A stretch of 64,000 bases of DNA, from NCBI RefSeq assembly GCF_030936135.1, contig NC_082594.1:128750668-128814667 (forward strand). Reading direction: 5' to 3'. Position 1 is the stretch's first letter. Every line of letters starts with the position of its first letter. The notes below the pieces were generated by a model. That model was not told where the DNA came from and did not search any database. It saw only the letters and a program-made list of their open reading frames with translations. Of this stretch, positions 45,226 to 57,353 are shown one piece after another. The DNA comes from Gavia stellata (Eukaryota > Chordata > Aves > Gaviiformes > Gaviidae). Position numbers and translations under genes: made by a program.

Positions 45226-47399
45226 AGATCAAGGTTGGGGTTACATTAAAGATAAAGAGCTTTTCACAGTCGGTGCACCTCAGTTACTCAGGAACATGAG
45301 CCCAGCCAGTGCCCTGCAAATAGGCAGGTTTCTGTAGGGCCAAGGTCAGTGCACGGAGTTTGGGATGGAGTCTATGAGTGCTGACAGGGAAAAGACATGG
45401 GACAGAAAAAACCTCCCAGGAGGAAAATGTCCAGGCAGCAGGGATATGATCAGGCAATGAGAGGAAACTAAAACCAGACATGCTGCAGGAGCGAGAATTC
45501 AGAAAACTCACATATCCAGATGACCCCCAAGGCATTTCCCAGGAGACTTTTCCAGGGGAAGTTCAAGGCTGGGGCTGCCCACATTGGTCTGTGCATTCCT
45601 GAGTTAATGCTTTCAGTTTTATGGTGTTTGGATAGGTGGGAATGGAGATGGATCTGTCAGGTTTGGACAAAGCTCTGAGATTCATATATTTCTGCTCTGC
45701 AAGATTCCTGCTCCAGCTCATCCACCGATGTTTCCAGAAAAGACTTTCCAAAGGGAAGTTCAAGGAAGTTGCTGCTTGAGACAAAAGCTGCCTTTCTGAA
45801 CCCCTGTTTTCAGTTTTCTGCTATTTCAGAGGGAACGTGAAAATGAAGCAGGCAGAGGTTCCTAAACGATCTCTGTAAGAGATGCCCTGAAGAAGGTGAT
45901 TTCATGGAAATTTTTCAATACTGATAAACTTCCAGTCATTCTCCACAAATGACTCCCATACAGGCCGATGCTTTGTTTTAGTATCATTATTGTTTGGGGT
46001 TTTATGTTCATAGACCAATATTTGGTTTCCTGTACTTCATGTGCAGCATGAACCTACTCTGTCTCACCTGGAGCCCGTATAAAAATGTGTCTGTGTAACA
46101 CTGGGTCCAGGCTGACTCCCTCATAGCATCTCTGTAATAAAAAGGGGTCTTGCCCATGCACTGCCTGATGGTTGGGCTGTTTTTCCAAACCTTGTGTCAG
46201 GAAGAGGCCTGAGATGTTGCACCTCAAAAGGGCCCATTGCTCCATGGTTTCAAGACGAAAAAGCTCATTGCCATGTTGTGACCTGCTAGAGGATTGGCTT
46301 TAGGACTCATCTCTTGGTGCCTAGTGACAGTGGAGATGGTGAATGGTCACTGAGGTACGTACCCAGTTCTTTCCCACATGTGACAGGGCAGAAGACATCT
46401 TCCAGGAGGGGAATCTGTAGCTGCCTGGATATCCCAGTGGTTCCCCATGGAAAGTGTGTGCCTGGGGTGTGACTGGAGCTCCACAAAGTGAGAGATTGTC
46501 CAGGTGGAATCATGCAAAAGTAAAGAGTGAATTCCAGGTATTCACAGGGAAATGAAGACTCTGCAATTTCAGGAGAGGCAGTGGGAACCCAGCTGACACA
46601 GGGAAGGGAGCCTGGAGAGATGCAAGAGCTGGCTGAGGAGCTCCGGGGCCAGGACTGTCATGCTGTCCTGGAGCATGGGGCTGGTGGGGGCAGAGGAGGG
46701 GGAAAATGTATTCAGGGTTGGGGATCATCTACAATATGAACACAGGAGAGCCAGAGTGAGTGGCCTCTGTTTCCTTGTGCCCTTAGGACCAGGTCAAGCC
46801 CTGGGACTGATGGGGATCCTGAACCCCCCTCTCTGCCCCCCAGGAGCTGCTGTGCCCTTCAGAGGGTCTGGGGCTGTGGGGTGAGTGCCCAGAGCTCTGC
46901 AGCACCCTGCTACAGGCAGTGCCATGGGGCCAGCCCAGACTGTGCCATAGTACTGGGAAGAGGGGAGGAGATTTAGGGAATGCTGGGGTGGGGTTGGGGT
47001 GGGTTGGAACGTGGCCGGGAGAGAAAAAACACCAGTGTAGAGCTCAGCTGTGTGAGTGTTCAGGGTGGAGGCACACAGCAGGGTGTTCACAATGCAGAGC
47101 CAAGTGACATGGTGAAGGAAGCAAGGCACGAAAGGTGCAGAAGAGGGGGGCCCAGTCTGTGCCTTTTTCCCTGGACACCACAGGGAATATATCCCAGGGT
47201 GATTTTCCCTGACTGTCCCACACACCAGCCATTTCCAACACTGGCCATACACCTCAGCCATGAGGAAGGGACCTTTGCTGCATGGTCACCCTCATCCTCC
47301 TTCACAGCTCTGTGGTACCAAATTCCACTGCCATTATTAATAAAAAAAAAAAAAAAAACCCAGTGTCCTTCCGATACTCATTACACACAAGTCCCATAG
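45226..47399. other. Unassigned stretch with a small dispersed motif
   Basis: No gene recognised in about 2.2 kb. A motif of the form CATTTCCCAGG(G/A)GACTTT...GGGAAGTTCAAGG occurs near 45,200, 45,530 and 45,735, three related copies of about 60 bp, suggesting a decayed local repeat. There is a run of 18 A near 47,341. Confidence 0.45.
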
Positions 47400-47770
47400 C
47401 TCTTGCCACAGCTGGTCTCTCAGCCAAGCCCATTCTCAGACAGCCCCAGCTAGATCAGGTGCTCATGGCCTTGTCCTGACAAATACTGAACATCTCCATT
47501 GACTGAGATGCCACCAATTAGCCTGGGTCCTTCCTCCAGTGTTTCCCTCTGAACGATTTCTCAAAACCCAGCTCTCTCAGCCTCTCCTTGTCCAAAACGT
47601 GCTCCAGGCCCCAACCATCCTTCTGGCCTCTGCAGGACTTGCTCCAGTCTGTCAGGGTCTGTCTAGTGCTGGGAAGCCCCAAACTGGACGCAGCAGCCCT
47701 GATGTGGTGGTCCTGCAGTGGGCTAGCCATGGCCAGCAGCCAGATGCCCACCCAGCTGTTCACTCACATG
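47400..47770 (-). mobile_element. CR1 LINE fragment (3' non-coding/RT end, old)
   Basis: The plus strand carries the reverse complement of a CR1 3' region: AACCCAGCTCTCTCAGCCTC, CTCCTTGTCCAAAACGTGCT, CCATCCTTCTGGCCTCTGCA and GACTTGCTCCAGTCTGTCAG, then CCCAAACTGGACGCAGCAGC. This is the usual CR1 wording for the segment that encodes the C-terminal part of the reverse transcriptase. No tail repeat is visible at its left end. Confidence 0.7.
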
Positions 47771-48215
47771 CCCAACTCAGAAGGACAAAGGGAGAAAATA
47801 AGATGGAATAGCTCCTGGATCAAGATGAAGAGAGGGAGATCACTTACTAATTACTGTCATGTGCAAAGAAGAGCTGCCTTGGGGAAGATCAATTTAATTT
47901 ATTGCCAATTAAAATAGATATGGATAGCGAGAAACTGTAACAAAAATATTAAAGACTATTCCCCCACCCCACTCCTTTTTCCCAGCCTCAGATTATTCCA
48001 CCATTCCCAATTTTTCTACCCACCCTGACTCCGAGAGGTATAGGGGAGGTGCTGAATGGAGGGGGGTTACAGTTAGTACAGAATGTCTCTGCCACCCCTT
48101 CTTCCTTACACTTTTTCCCTTCTCCTGCATAGGTCCTCTACTCAGCATCCCACCATATTTCTGGTCGAGGCTACGTAGTGTTACTTTCTTTCAGTCTTAC
48201 TTTTATCCTTCGTAC
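47771..48215. other. Unassigned spacer
   Basis: No gene or recognised repeat. The stretch is AT-rich around 47,880-47,960 and pyrimidine-rich on the plus strand around 48,090-48,130. Confidence 0.4.
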
Positions 48216-48960
48216 TCACAGAATCACAGAAATGTTGAGGTTGGGAGGGACTTCTGGAGGTCATCTAGCCCAGCCCCCCCAGCTGGGGCAGGGTCAGCTA
48301 GAGCAGGTTGCTCAGCAGCTGTCTAGGTGGGTTTGGAATATCTCCATGGATGGAGACTCCAACACCTCTCTGGGTAACCTGTTCTCGTGTTTCACCACTC
48401 TCACAGACAAAGTGTTTTCTTACTTTCAGATGGAAATTTAGGTGTTCTTAGCTGTGTCCATCACCCCTTGTCTTGTCACTGGGAACTGCTGAGAAGAATT
48501 CGGCTCCTTTGCCTTCATTCCCTCCCATCAGGTATTTATACACATTGATAAGGTCCCCCTGAGCTTTTTCTTCTCCAGACTGGAAAGTCCCACAACTCGC
48601 AGCATTTCCTGCTATGAAAGATGCTCCAGCCCGTTAAACCAGCTTTGTGGCCCTTTGCTGGACTTGCTTTAGTAGGTCAACAGCTTTCTTGCACTGAGGA
48701 GCCCAGCACTGGACATAGCACTCCAGATGTGGCCTCACATAGGGGCCACAGGGGAAGGATCACCTCCCTCCATCTGCCAGCAATGCTTTCCATAATGCAG
48801 CCCAGGAGGCTCTTGGCCTTTGCCCCAGGGGTGCACTGATGGCTCAAGCTCAGCTGCTTCTCCTCTGGCACCCCAAGGTACTTCTCTGCAGAGCTGCTAT
48901 CTAGCCGGTCAGCACCCAGCATGATGTCCACTGTGTGGCTGGATCACAGGCTGTCCTCCC
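48216..48960 (-). mobile_element. CR1 LINE 3' end, second subfamily
   Basis: It begins on the plus strand with CTCACAGAATCACAGAAATG, the reversed CR1 tail, so it is a minus-strand copy with its 3' end at 48,216. Typical CR1 wording follows: GGAGGTCATCTAGCCCAGCC, ATCTCCATGGATGGAGACTC, TGTTCTCGTGTTTCACCACT, AAGGTCCCCCTGAGC, CCAGCACTGGACATAGCACT and GGTACTTCTCTGCAGAGCTG. It differs in wording from the 30,911 copy, so it belongs to another subfamily. No long coding frame remains. Confidence 0.88.
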
Positions 48961-49605
48961 CCAGGGACTTTCTCAGCAGCAGCAGCTTGTCCTTCTTGGA
49001 GATCAGCTTCACCTCTGTCACAGAGCCCACGGTGCTGCAGAGTCACCTGGGAGAGCAAAGCCCTCTCCTGCCAGGGCTGCACAGCCCAGGCCTGTTTCTC
49101 TCTGGCCTTGGGGACTGCAGCTTTTGCTCTCCTTGTGGGATCTTCATTCATGAGTATGTTGCCACCTGCCACCCACTCCAGCATGCCTCTGCTGGGAAGC
49201 AAAGCCTTTCCGCACAAGGGGTCCAACCTCTGGCTCCCAGGTTTCCATGTGACAAGTCTTTCCTTGGCCCTGGTGCCCCATCTGAGGTTCTGCAGTCCAA
49301 ATGGGCACCAAAGCCCACAGGCTGTGGCACAGACAGCAGGAGCTCCCTGTGCCATCCCAGAGCTGTGACATGAGTGGAATAAGAGCTGAGGTGGGGAAGG
49401 ACAGCTCCCATGGTTTTTGTGGTGGATGGAGATACAGCGTCTTGATGAGAGACCAACAGGTAAAATGAGAAATGGGGGATGCCCTGTGTGACGTCAGGAC
49501 AGTTCAGATATGTGGAGGTCCTCTATGGGACAGGCAACGGCTTAGGTGAGAGCTTGTGTGTGGGTCAGAGGAGAGGCGAGAAAGGATGACACTGGGGTAA
49601 GAGTT
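48961..49605. other. Unassigned sequence
   Basis: No gene recognised. The left end resembles about 33,660-33,770. Overlapping open frames on both strands show no domains. Confidence 0.35.
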
Positions 49606-50197
49606 TGTTGTGGTTTGTGTCTGGCCAGCAGCTAAACACCCAGAATCACTTGCTCACTTCCCCACTAAAACCCCAAGGCAACAGGGGAGAGAATCAGAAG
49701 TGCATAAACAAGTAAGCTGATGGGTCAAGACAAAGACAGTTTAATCAGTGAAGCAAAAGCTGTGTGTGAAAGCAAAGCAATATGAGGAATTCATTCACTA
49801 CTTCCCATTGACAGGCAGATGTTTAGCCATTGCCAGGAAAGCATCATGTGTATCAGTTATTTGGGAAGACAAATACCATGACCATGAATGTCTCCCCTTC
49901 CTCTATCTTTCCTTGAGGTTTTTTTGCTGAGCATGACATCATATGGTACAGAGTATTGCTTTGGTCAGTTAGGGTCAGCTGTCCCAGCTGTGCCCCTGCC
50001 AACTGCTTGCGTACCCCCAGCGTACTTGCTGTGGGGGCAGAGTGTGAGAGCGAAAAAGCCTTCATGCTCTGCAAGGACTGTTCAGCAACAGCCAAACACT
50101 GGTGTGTTATCAGTGTGGTTTAGTAACAGATCCAAAGCACAGCACCCTACATGCTGCTGTGAAGAGAATTAACTCCATCCCAGCCAGACCCAGGACA
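49606..50197 (+). mobile_element. ERVL-like solo LTR with perfect 5-bp target-site duplication
   Basis: This is a 592-bp LTR with TG...CA ends. It starts TGTTGTGGTTTGTGTCTGGC and ends with TTAACTCCATCCCAGCC followed by AGACCCAGGACA, the wording of a common avian class III (ERVL-type) LTR. It is flanked by the direct repeat GAGTT at 49,601-49,605 and 50,198-50,202. There is no internal region or primer-binding site next to it, so it is a solo LTR. Three other copies or fragments lie at 35,955, 39,092 and 43,275, all in the opposite orientation. LTRs of this type contain promoter and polyadenylation signals, but activity here is unknown. Confidence 0.9.
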
Positions 50198-50339
50198 GAG
50201 TTACAGGTCACCCAGTCAGGGTGAGCAATGAACAATGTCTTTGCTAACTGACCTGAGGAAATCTGTGGATCACAGACCTCAGCTTTTATGGGGGAATCAG
50301 TCTCCCCACTATGCAAAGGTTGGGTAATACAGCAAGATG

Positions 50340-50640
50340 CAAACAGCCCAGGAAGTTTCTCTCAGGTTTTGTGGACAAGCACAGCTGCCATATCGGTCAC
50401 CCAGTCTGACGCTCACCTGGACCTGCTATTCCCAAAAGAGGAAAAGCTAGTCAAGGATGTGAAAACCAGTGTCAGCCTTTGCTGTAGCGACCATGAAATT
50501 GTGGTCTCCCAGGTGCTGCTGGGAAGAGCTAATCTGAAGGCAGGTTTGCCACAGGTCCCCAGGCCTGTCCAGGGGTTCTCCCTGTCCCCCTGCTTGGCCA
50601 CAGGTCCCTCATCTGGCTCCTTCCAACAGGATTTTGAAAG
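50340..50640 (+). mobile_element. CR1 LINE fragment (EN/linker region)
   Basis: On the plus strand the frame reads LDLLFPKEEKLVKDVKTSVS followed by LCCSDHEIV, matching CR1 ORF2 (compare VLMRDVKTSVSLGCSDREIV at about 34,000 in the longer copy). It is a short internal piece without 3' tail. The right part up to 50,640 is less certain. Confidence 0.75.
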
Positions 50641-50677
50641 GCCGGTTACCACCTGTGAGCAGCAGGCTTAGGGCAAA

Positions 50678-50825
50678 GGGTAGGAGGAGGAAGAGGAGGA
50701 GGAGGAGGAGGAAGCAGCAGGAGACAACAGATGATGAGGAGGACTAGGCAGCATGACACAAAACCGTGACAAGGAATAAGATGAAGATAAGGAGGAGGAG
50801 GAGAATGAGGAAGAGGCGGAGCAGA
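50678..50825 (+). repeat. Purine-rich (GGA)n microsatellite
   Basis: A nearly uninterrupted purine strand made of GGA, GAA and GAG triplets is densest at 50,678-50,720, with further AGGAGGAGGAG at about 50,790. The complementary frame gives serine/proline-rich chance peptides that should not be annotated. Confidence 0.9.
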
Positions 50826-53800
50826 CAGTGAGAGATAAAAGCATGACACGCTGCAGATGGAGGGTGACACCTCTGCTGTCCACCCTTGCCAGAATTTAAC
50901 TTAATACTAACTTAATTCATTTCACTAAATTGAACTACACTGCCTTCTGCCCCAAATGCACACATCAGGCTTTGCCCTAAGTTAACTCAATCATTGCCCT
51001 AAGTTAACAACTCCATCTCATTGCATTCCACTCTCAGAGGGAGACAAGGTAACAGAGTTTTGTCTTTACTTCTCTAAGCCATGCCACATTTTCATTTTGT
51101 CTGTGATCCTATTGCTGCTAAAGCCTTGTGGGGGGAATGCAGGAGGGGAGCTATTCCCAGTGACTTCAGTAGCCTTAACAGTAGCGAGTGTTAAAGGTAA
51201 GTTGTTAGTTGTTAGTATGAAAAAGGACACTCTTCCTGTTTATTAAGTATAGCTTAGCAGCAGAAACACCAGCAGAAGCTTTAAATGAACAACAAAAAAA
51301 CCCGAAGAGACAATAATACTTTCAGAAGAATCTTAGTGGGCATGTTCTAAACAACCTAGCACCTAGTCACTGTTCTCTGCTGCTACTACCTTGCTACCTT
51401 GTGTAGCAGTTGTATTTGTATGAAGGCTATTGCCTTCCCTATGTGATTCACTCTAACAAGCAACAGCTCTGAATAACACAAGTCTAATGCTGAGACTTAA
51501 GTTTACGAGAACTGAAATATGATGCAAAGATGCATGGCCATTACATCTACAAGACAGACAATCACTGAAAACTTAAAAAAAACTTTGTAAAAGAAAAGAA
51601 AACAAAAATCTACAAGCCAAGAATTCTTTGTAGCCATCAAAAAATACTTTAAAACTGACAGAGAATTATTTAATCAATTTTAATGCAGACCTTGAAATCC
51701 ATGCTCAGAAATAAGACAGAGACATCAGGCACGACAGCTCCCTCCCAGGCAGTGGACAAGGAACTTTGTGTCAGTTGAAAGAAAGGTTTGACCTACTGTG
51801 TATCTATCTGGTGTGTGCTGGGCGTACAATATTTATATCAAAGCCCAGCTAAAAGACTACCAGAAGAGCCCCAAGGGCTCTATGTTCTTGACTTGACCCA
51901 CAAGAATTCAAATGAGGGTATGACACAGAAATGATTATTATAAGCTGCATTTCAAAGGCAAACAGTATTCGTGGAGCAGTTGGTCTTAGAACTGTTGTTT
52001 GGACCATTTCATAGACCACCTTTTGGTAAACAGAGCTCTGGAACGAAACACTGATTTCTAATATTCCAGGAGCCTACTGGTACTTTGTTCTCTTACCCGA
52101 AGCCAAATTGTAGATGTCCTTGATGTTGCAACTAATCTGGGCCCATTACTGAACAGGGACATGGGAGCTGGTTTCACAAAGTCACTGAAGCCTTGGATCC
52201 CCACAGCTTTCTGGTGGATACATACTTATTTTGCACTGGCTCTTCTGCTGTGTGTTTTCTAACCTCTGAAGCATTGCTCCAGTGTGGAGGAGCTAGAAAA
52301 CTCAGCCAGGCAGCTGCTCTCAACACCATGACAGAAGGACAAATTTAAGTCAGTTGAGAGCCCATAAGGAGAAGTCAGTTGCACTGGTAGTTACAGTTAA
52401 ATAAGGAAGCAGCAGCTCTTTATACTAACTATTTGTGGCCCATCTGATCCCCAGGCTTGCACATTCACCAGCCCATTCCCCGTGTGTTTGAATCACAGAC
52501 TTCATAACAAGAGGAGGAGCTGGGAAGCTAAAGGCAGGTCATGGTGAAAACCATTTGCTTCTGAGACAGAGACAAAGCACTCAAGCTTTCCCACTACAGT
52601 GGAGCAGACACTACAGTACTGAGGGCAGATCCTAAGTAACAATCGTAGTAGAAAAAAAAAAGTGCTGTTCATGATCAAAGCACAGAGCACTTTATTCTTT
52701 GCAGGACCGCAAGGAAAAGAAAACAACCTATGAGCTAGTAAGGATGTGAAGCCTGGTGCAGACAAGCTGAAGAAGTGGGTAACAGGAGCCGATGTAGTTC
52801 TTCATCCCTCCAGAGGATGTCATCTTACAGCCACAAAAAAAAAAAAAAAAAAAAAAAAAAAAGCGAGCTTTGTAACCCAGAACTGGACACAGAGTGAATA
52901 AATGCCAAGTGTTCAGCCGCTCTTTGGACAGTAACCCTAAACCCCCTTATTTACTTTTCCAGAAGTAACTAACTTGCCCTAAGCCAGCGTGCAAATTGTG
53001 GAAGGACAGGAGGAGAGGCAAAACCCAGTGTTATCTGAGAGATGTGCAACAGGTTAGCCTCAAAAACAAATGAGATGATAGATATGTTCTCTAGGTGACT
53101 AGGCTGCGCAAAGGCGTGGGGGCTTTACAGTCATGCCTGCTTTCAACCATTTTTCTGGTATCCCTGACCATGCAAGGGTGTGTGGAGAATGCGTTCATAC
53201 ACAAGGAAGATGAGCAAGAAAACAGTGAACATGGAGATTGTGTTCAAGTATAGCAGGAACAAACTGTGTTCTGCAGCCACTGAGTGAGTGCACCCAGGAA
53301 AGAGCTAATGGGGGAGGTGTCCATGTGCTTTTTCACCCTGTTCACCCATTTCTGTGGTTTCTGTCACAAAAAAAAAGAGTAGTCTTTGGTTTTGTGCGTA
53401 CTTGTCCCAGCAGCAAGCCACAGCCAAAAGGAAGAAGCACAAATGATGTTCATGGCACACTTCTGTCATAGTTTCTAGCCCTAATGATGCATCTTAATTT
53501 TGAGAGTCTAATGCCACACTGTGCCTCTACTGAGCTAATTGTAGCCTCTGCTGCCTTTGGTACTTCATGTGGGTCACAGGAGCATACATGCCTGTACCAC
53601 AAGCCTCAGTCTAAGAAGACAGGAGAGGATCACAAGTGGAAATGCTGTATCAGCGATGCAGAGCACTGAAAAAAAGTCTCTAGGTTACTGTGCAGCCTTA
53701 GAAACTGCCACAGTTTAAAGTACTGTTGCTGCAAACCAAATCACGCAGCTATTTGCCATCTCAAATATCCACATGGAAAAATGACCTGGTGATTGCTATT

Positions 53801-56800
53801 CTTAGCTTGCCAAAGTGTCTTGAGATCCTTCAAGAAAAATAACTACCTCAGAGAAATTCTGCAGTTATTGATAGTATCTAGGAAGCTGGAAGGCAGGCTG
53901 TGTATGTAGCTCAGCCCCTGCACCAAACATGGTTGCTTTAAATAAAAGCGAGCTAAACAACAGAGCCTCTGGGCTTTACTTTATCAGGCCCCTTACCCAA
54001 CGTTTCTCTGTGCACATGCACCACACCAGTTTTCCCATTAGAGCGTATCACATGGAAGCAAGTCATAATCCCTTCCCAAGTAAGATTTAATATGACCAAA
54101 TCCAGGAGATGGCCCTGACTACATCCAGTACTACGGAATCACTTGCCAGCCAGCCATACAAGCTGCATATTAATCTCCTGTCTTGTTTGCTGCTATTTGT
54201 TTCAGGGGGTTGGTTTTGTTTGTTTTTTTTTTTTTTACATGGATAGATTAAATTTCCTGCTAACCTACCTTCTCATTCAAATATGTTACAGAGGAAGAGA
54301 GGGAAAGGAGGAAATCAGGAACAAACAACAAGAAGAAAATGGTATTAGAAGGCTTAGTAAGAATCTGATCCTTAGCCATTCGCACTGTCTCATTCCTACA
54401 CATTAGCAGTTCTCTCTAAAGCAAGGGAGCCTTGACCACAGGGAAAGCAAAATTGTAGGTGACCTAATGAAAACTTTCTCTGCGCTGCCCACCAACTATC
54501 AACAAGAGCTCTGGGCTAGTGTCAGGCTCAGGAAATGTCTTGCATGTGCCCCCACTTCCTTAAGATATCACAGAGTCGGTAATTATCAGTAATATCCTCC
54601 CGGAACCTGCAGTGCACAGAGGCAGACATTGAAGAAAGCAGGCTGAAAAAAAAAGTGCCATAGCTTTCCATTCTTCCTCCTTTTAAGCCTTGTTTTTCCC
54701 TGACATTCACCTACTCCCAACCTGAGGAGAGACATAGCTCAGTGACACTGAATTCCCTTTCTCAACACCCATATTCATGATCCTCATCAGCAGGTCTAGC
54801 TTTACTCACAAGAGCAGAGCTGTAACAAGGGCATGGTGCAGGGTACTCTGGCTCAGCTGGCATCAGGACAGCAAGCTGCAGGCAGGATGGCCAGCAGCAC
54901 TTGGAAAAAGTACAGGGAGAAGGGTAACTCTGTCATAAAAACACTTCACAACAGCTCTGCTCCAGGTCTCTCTTTACCAGAGGCCATGTGAGTTAATAGG
55001 AGGGCTTGGCGTGTTTGCTCTGAAGCCAACATGTGAAAGGGATCTGCTTTCTCAGTTTTCCTTGCCCTCTGTCTTAGAAATGTTCAAGACCCTCTTAACA
55101 GAATCTGCTGAACCATTTTGGGTGCGCTTCTTGGCACACACATATTCACAGACTCATCCACTTGCTCACAAACAAGCAGCACCATGGCTCAGAAGATCCC
55201 AATTACAGCGCAGACATAGAAAGGCACTTAAGTGTCTGAAGTAGATGAAGCTGGTATGCAAAACGTTGCTTCCAAGACAAATCCGGTAACCTGCAAAAAC
55301 TTACCAATGTTTTTGATGAAACCAAAAATTTATCATGAAAATTCCCCCAGTATCTGTCCTTCCTGGGGGATCAAAAAAATTTCAGTTTGATTTCCTCTGC
55401 CCAGTAGCAAAGCGATCACCCAGTTACCTCAGTCCTGGCTGTCATCTGAGGCTACCCTTATTTGAGGTACTCTTCACGAAGACCTAAACCATGACAGATG
55501 AAGGATTCATCTCCTGAGCATCCCAGGTCCTCATGGGGAAGCCAGGCAGTCTTGCACTGCACTCTGTCTGGTAGACTGGCTTCTGGTGGAAACACATCTG
55601 TGTTCTGGCAAGAGTTTGTTGAAGTGCATGCGTCTGGGTACTTTTATATATATATTTTTTTTTTAGTGAAGAAAATCCAAGTCCAAAAGCTGTGCAAGTT
55701 AAAAAAAAACCCACAACCTTCTGGCAGTGTACAGACCATATTTCCTAAATGTTTTAATTTGAGCTCTTATATACACCAACCTCTAAAAAGATGTTTACTT
55801 TTAAAGTGTAAACCATCTTCTTATGGTTATTTCTCTGTGTCAGCACTCATATGTCCACTTAATCCTTGTGCTAGAAAGTTTCCTTCCAATATTCTTTGGT
55901 GGAAGGTGATATAACTGATACGTACTAACATTTAAAGTAACATCCGTGGCACCCACTGTGGTGGACAATCCTTACTACACAACTGGGGTCGAAGGCTGTC
56001 AGCAAACTCAAGCATTTCAGTAGCGACTTCCACTTACAACTATAATAGCTTTAACCTTTGTTTGCTTTTTAATGATAAACAATCACTCTGGAGCACTATC
56101 AAAATCTCTAAATGGTATTATTTTTGGCTTGATATTTGTATTGCAGCAATGCCTCACTAGGTAGAATTTACAGGCTAAAACTCCAGCATACTAGGTGCCG
56201 CAGAAACCTAGTAAATTATTCTTTATCTTAGGAAACTCTGCTCTATATCAGTAGACAGAGACATGCAGAAGAATGACATAAGGGGCAAGCCAGTGGCAAG
56301 GAATGGATAGTATAGCAGGATACTGACAGGGCTATCACGGGAATAAAAATGCAAAGATGCTATTAATGTCACATCAAGGTTGCATAATCAAAAGAAGAAA
56401 AATGCAAACAGTAAGATTCCTACAGCAACTTTCCAAAAATGACAATGCAGTGATCTCATTGACTGTAAGGCCTATAGCTGAAAATACATTTACAGGAGTA
56501 TTTTAAACTAGGTGTTGAAAAATACAATGGAATGAGAACATGTAGCATGTACAGCAAGGCTGAAGTAGCACTGCTGTTGAATTTGTAGGTTTCTGGTTTT
56601 AACAAACATTTTCAGAATATCTGGGAGATTTTAGAGCAGAAACAGGGAAAATGAAATATGGAGAAAAAAAGTGCAAAATCTTTGGCAAAACATCATGTTG
56701 CCCTAACTAATAATAACTTGCTGCTAGCAGCTGTTGATATGAACTAAGTGTGTTCTTCCCAGGCCCCTTATGCCCTGGAAGTGTGAATGCTCAGACACTG

Positions 56801-57329
56801 AAATTTGTCATGCTTGGTCTATGTGTAGCAGCACTTTTGTTAACTTCCCAACAGTTTCTCCCATCAAACTTATTCTGACGCCCTGGAAAGTCAGTGAGGA
56901 ACTTATTGGTGACTGCCTTAGATTGTAGCTCTGGGTTGAACATGCCATGTTTCAGACTGGAAAACCAAAAAATTAGCAAAAAGTTAAGCAATTTTAAAGA
57001 AAGAAAAAATTCCCACATCACTCAAAGTAGCAAAGGATTTCCCATGCCAAATGACAGAAAATAAAACTCACCTTTGTCCAGACAAGCAGAGACCTTGCAA
57101 GCCTGAGAAACTGTACCTTCAAGGGCAACGTCTCAGGCTATTTTGAATGAGAAAAACAAGCCTATAGTACCAGGGTTCACTACCAAACTGGCTGTCCTAA
57201 TAACATGCAGGTCTTGGTTGCACAGTCACTGCTTACCGCCACTCGTATGAAGGATGAGTATGAACAGGCAAATTCATTGTAATTACAGAATTGGGGGGGT
57301 GGGGAACAACAGAAGGCAGTAAGAAGTCC
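50826..57329. other. Apparently single-copy intergenic DNA
   Basis: No coding exon, RNA gene or clear transposon was found in 6.5 kb. Visible small features are a duplicated GCCCTAAGTTAAC word at about 50,976 and 50,997, a run of about 28 A at 52,836-52,862, T-runs near 54,222 and 55,653, and AT-rich composition. Open frames up to 138 codons (55,498-55,914) have no recognisable domain. Confidence 0.5.
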
Positions 57330-57347
57330 TTTTTATATGAATAAATT

Positions 57348-57353
57348 TTTATT
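57348..57353 (-). terminator. Candidate polyadenylation signal (AATAAA) for IGSF11
   Basis: AATAAA on the minus strand, with U/GU-rich sequence 25-40 bases further on. It is the best-placed candidate downstream of the IGSF11 stop. It is a short motif in AT-rich DNA, so chance occurrence is possible. Confidence 0.3.

Noticed and set aside
50646..50883. Serine/proline-rich minus-strand frames
   Set aside because: They are translations of the complement of the (GGA)n microsatellite.
52836..52862. Run of about 28 A as a retrotransposon tail
   Set aside because: No element body, polyadenylation signal or target duplication is visible beside it. A simple homopolymer is the safer reading.
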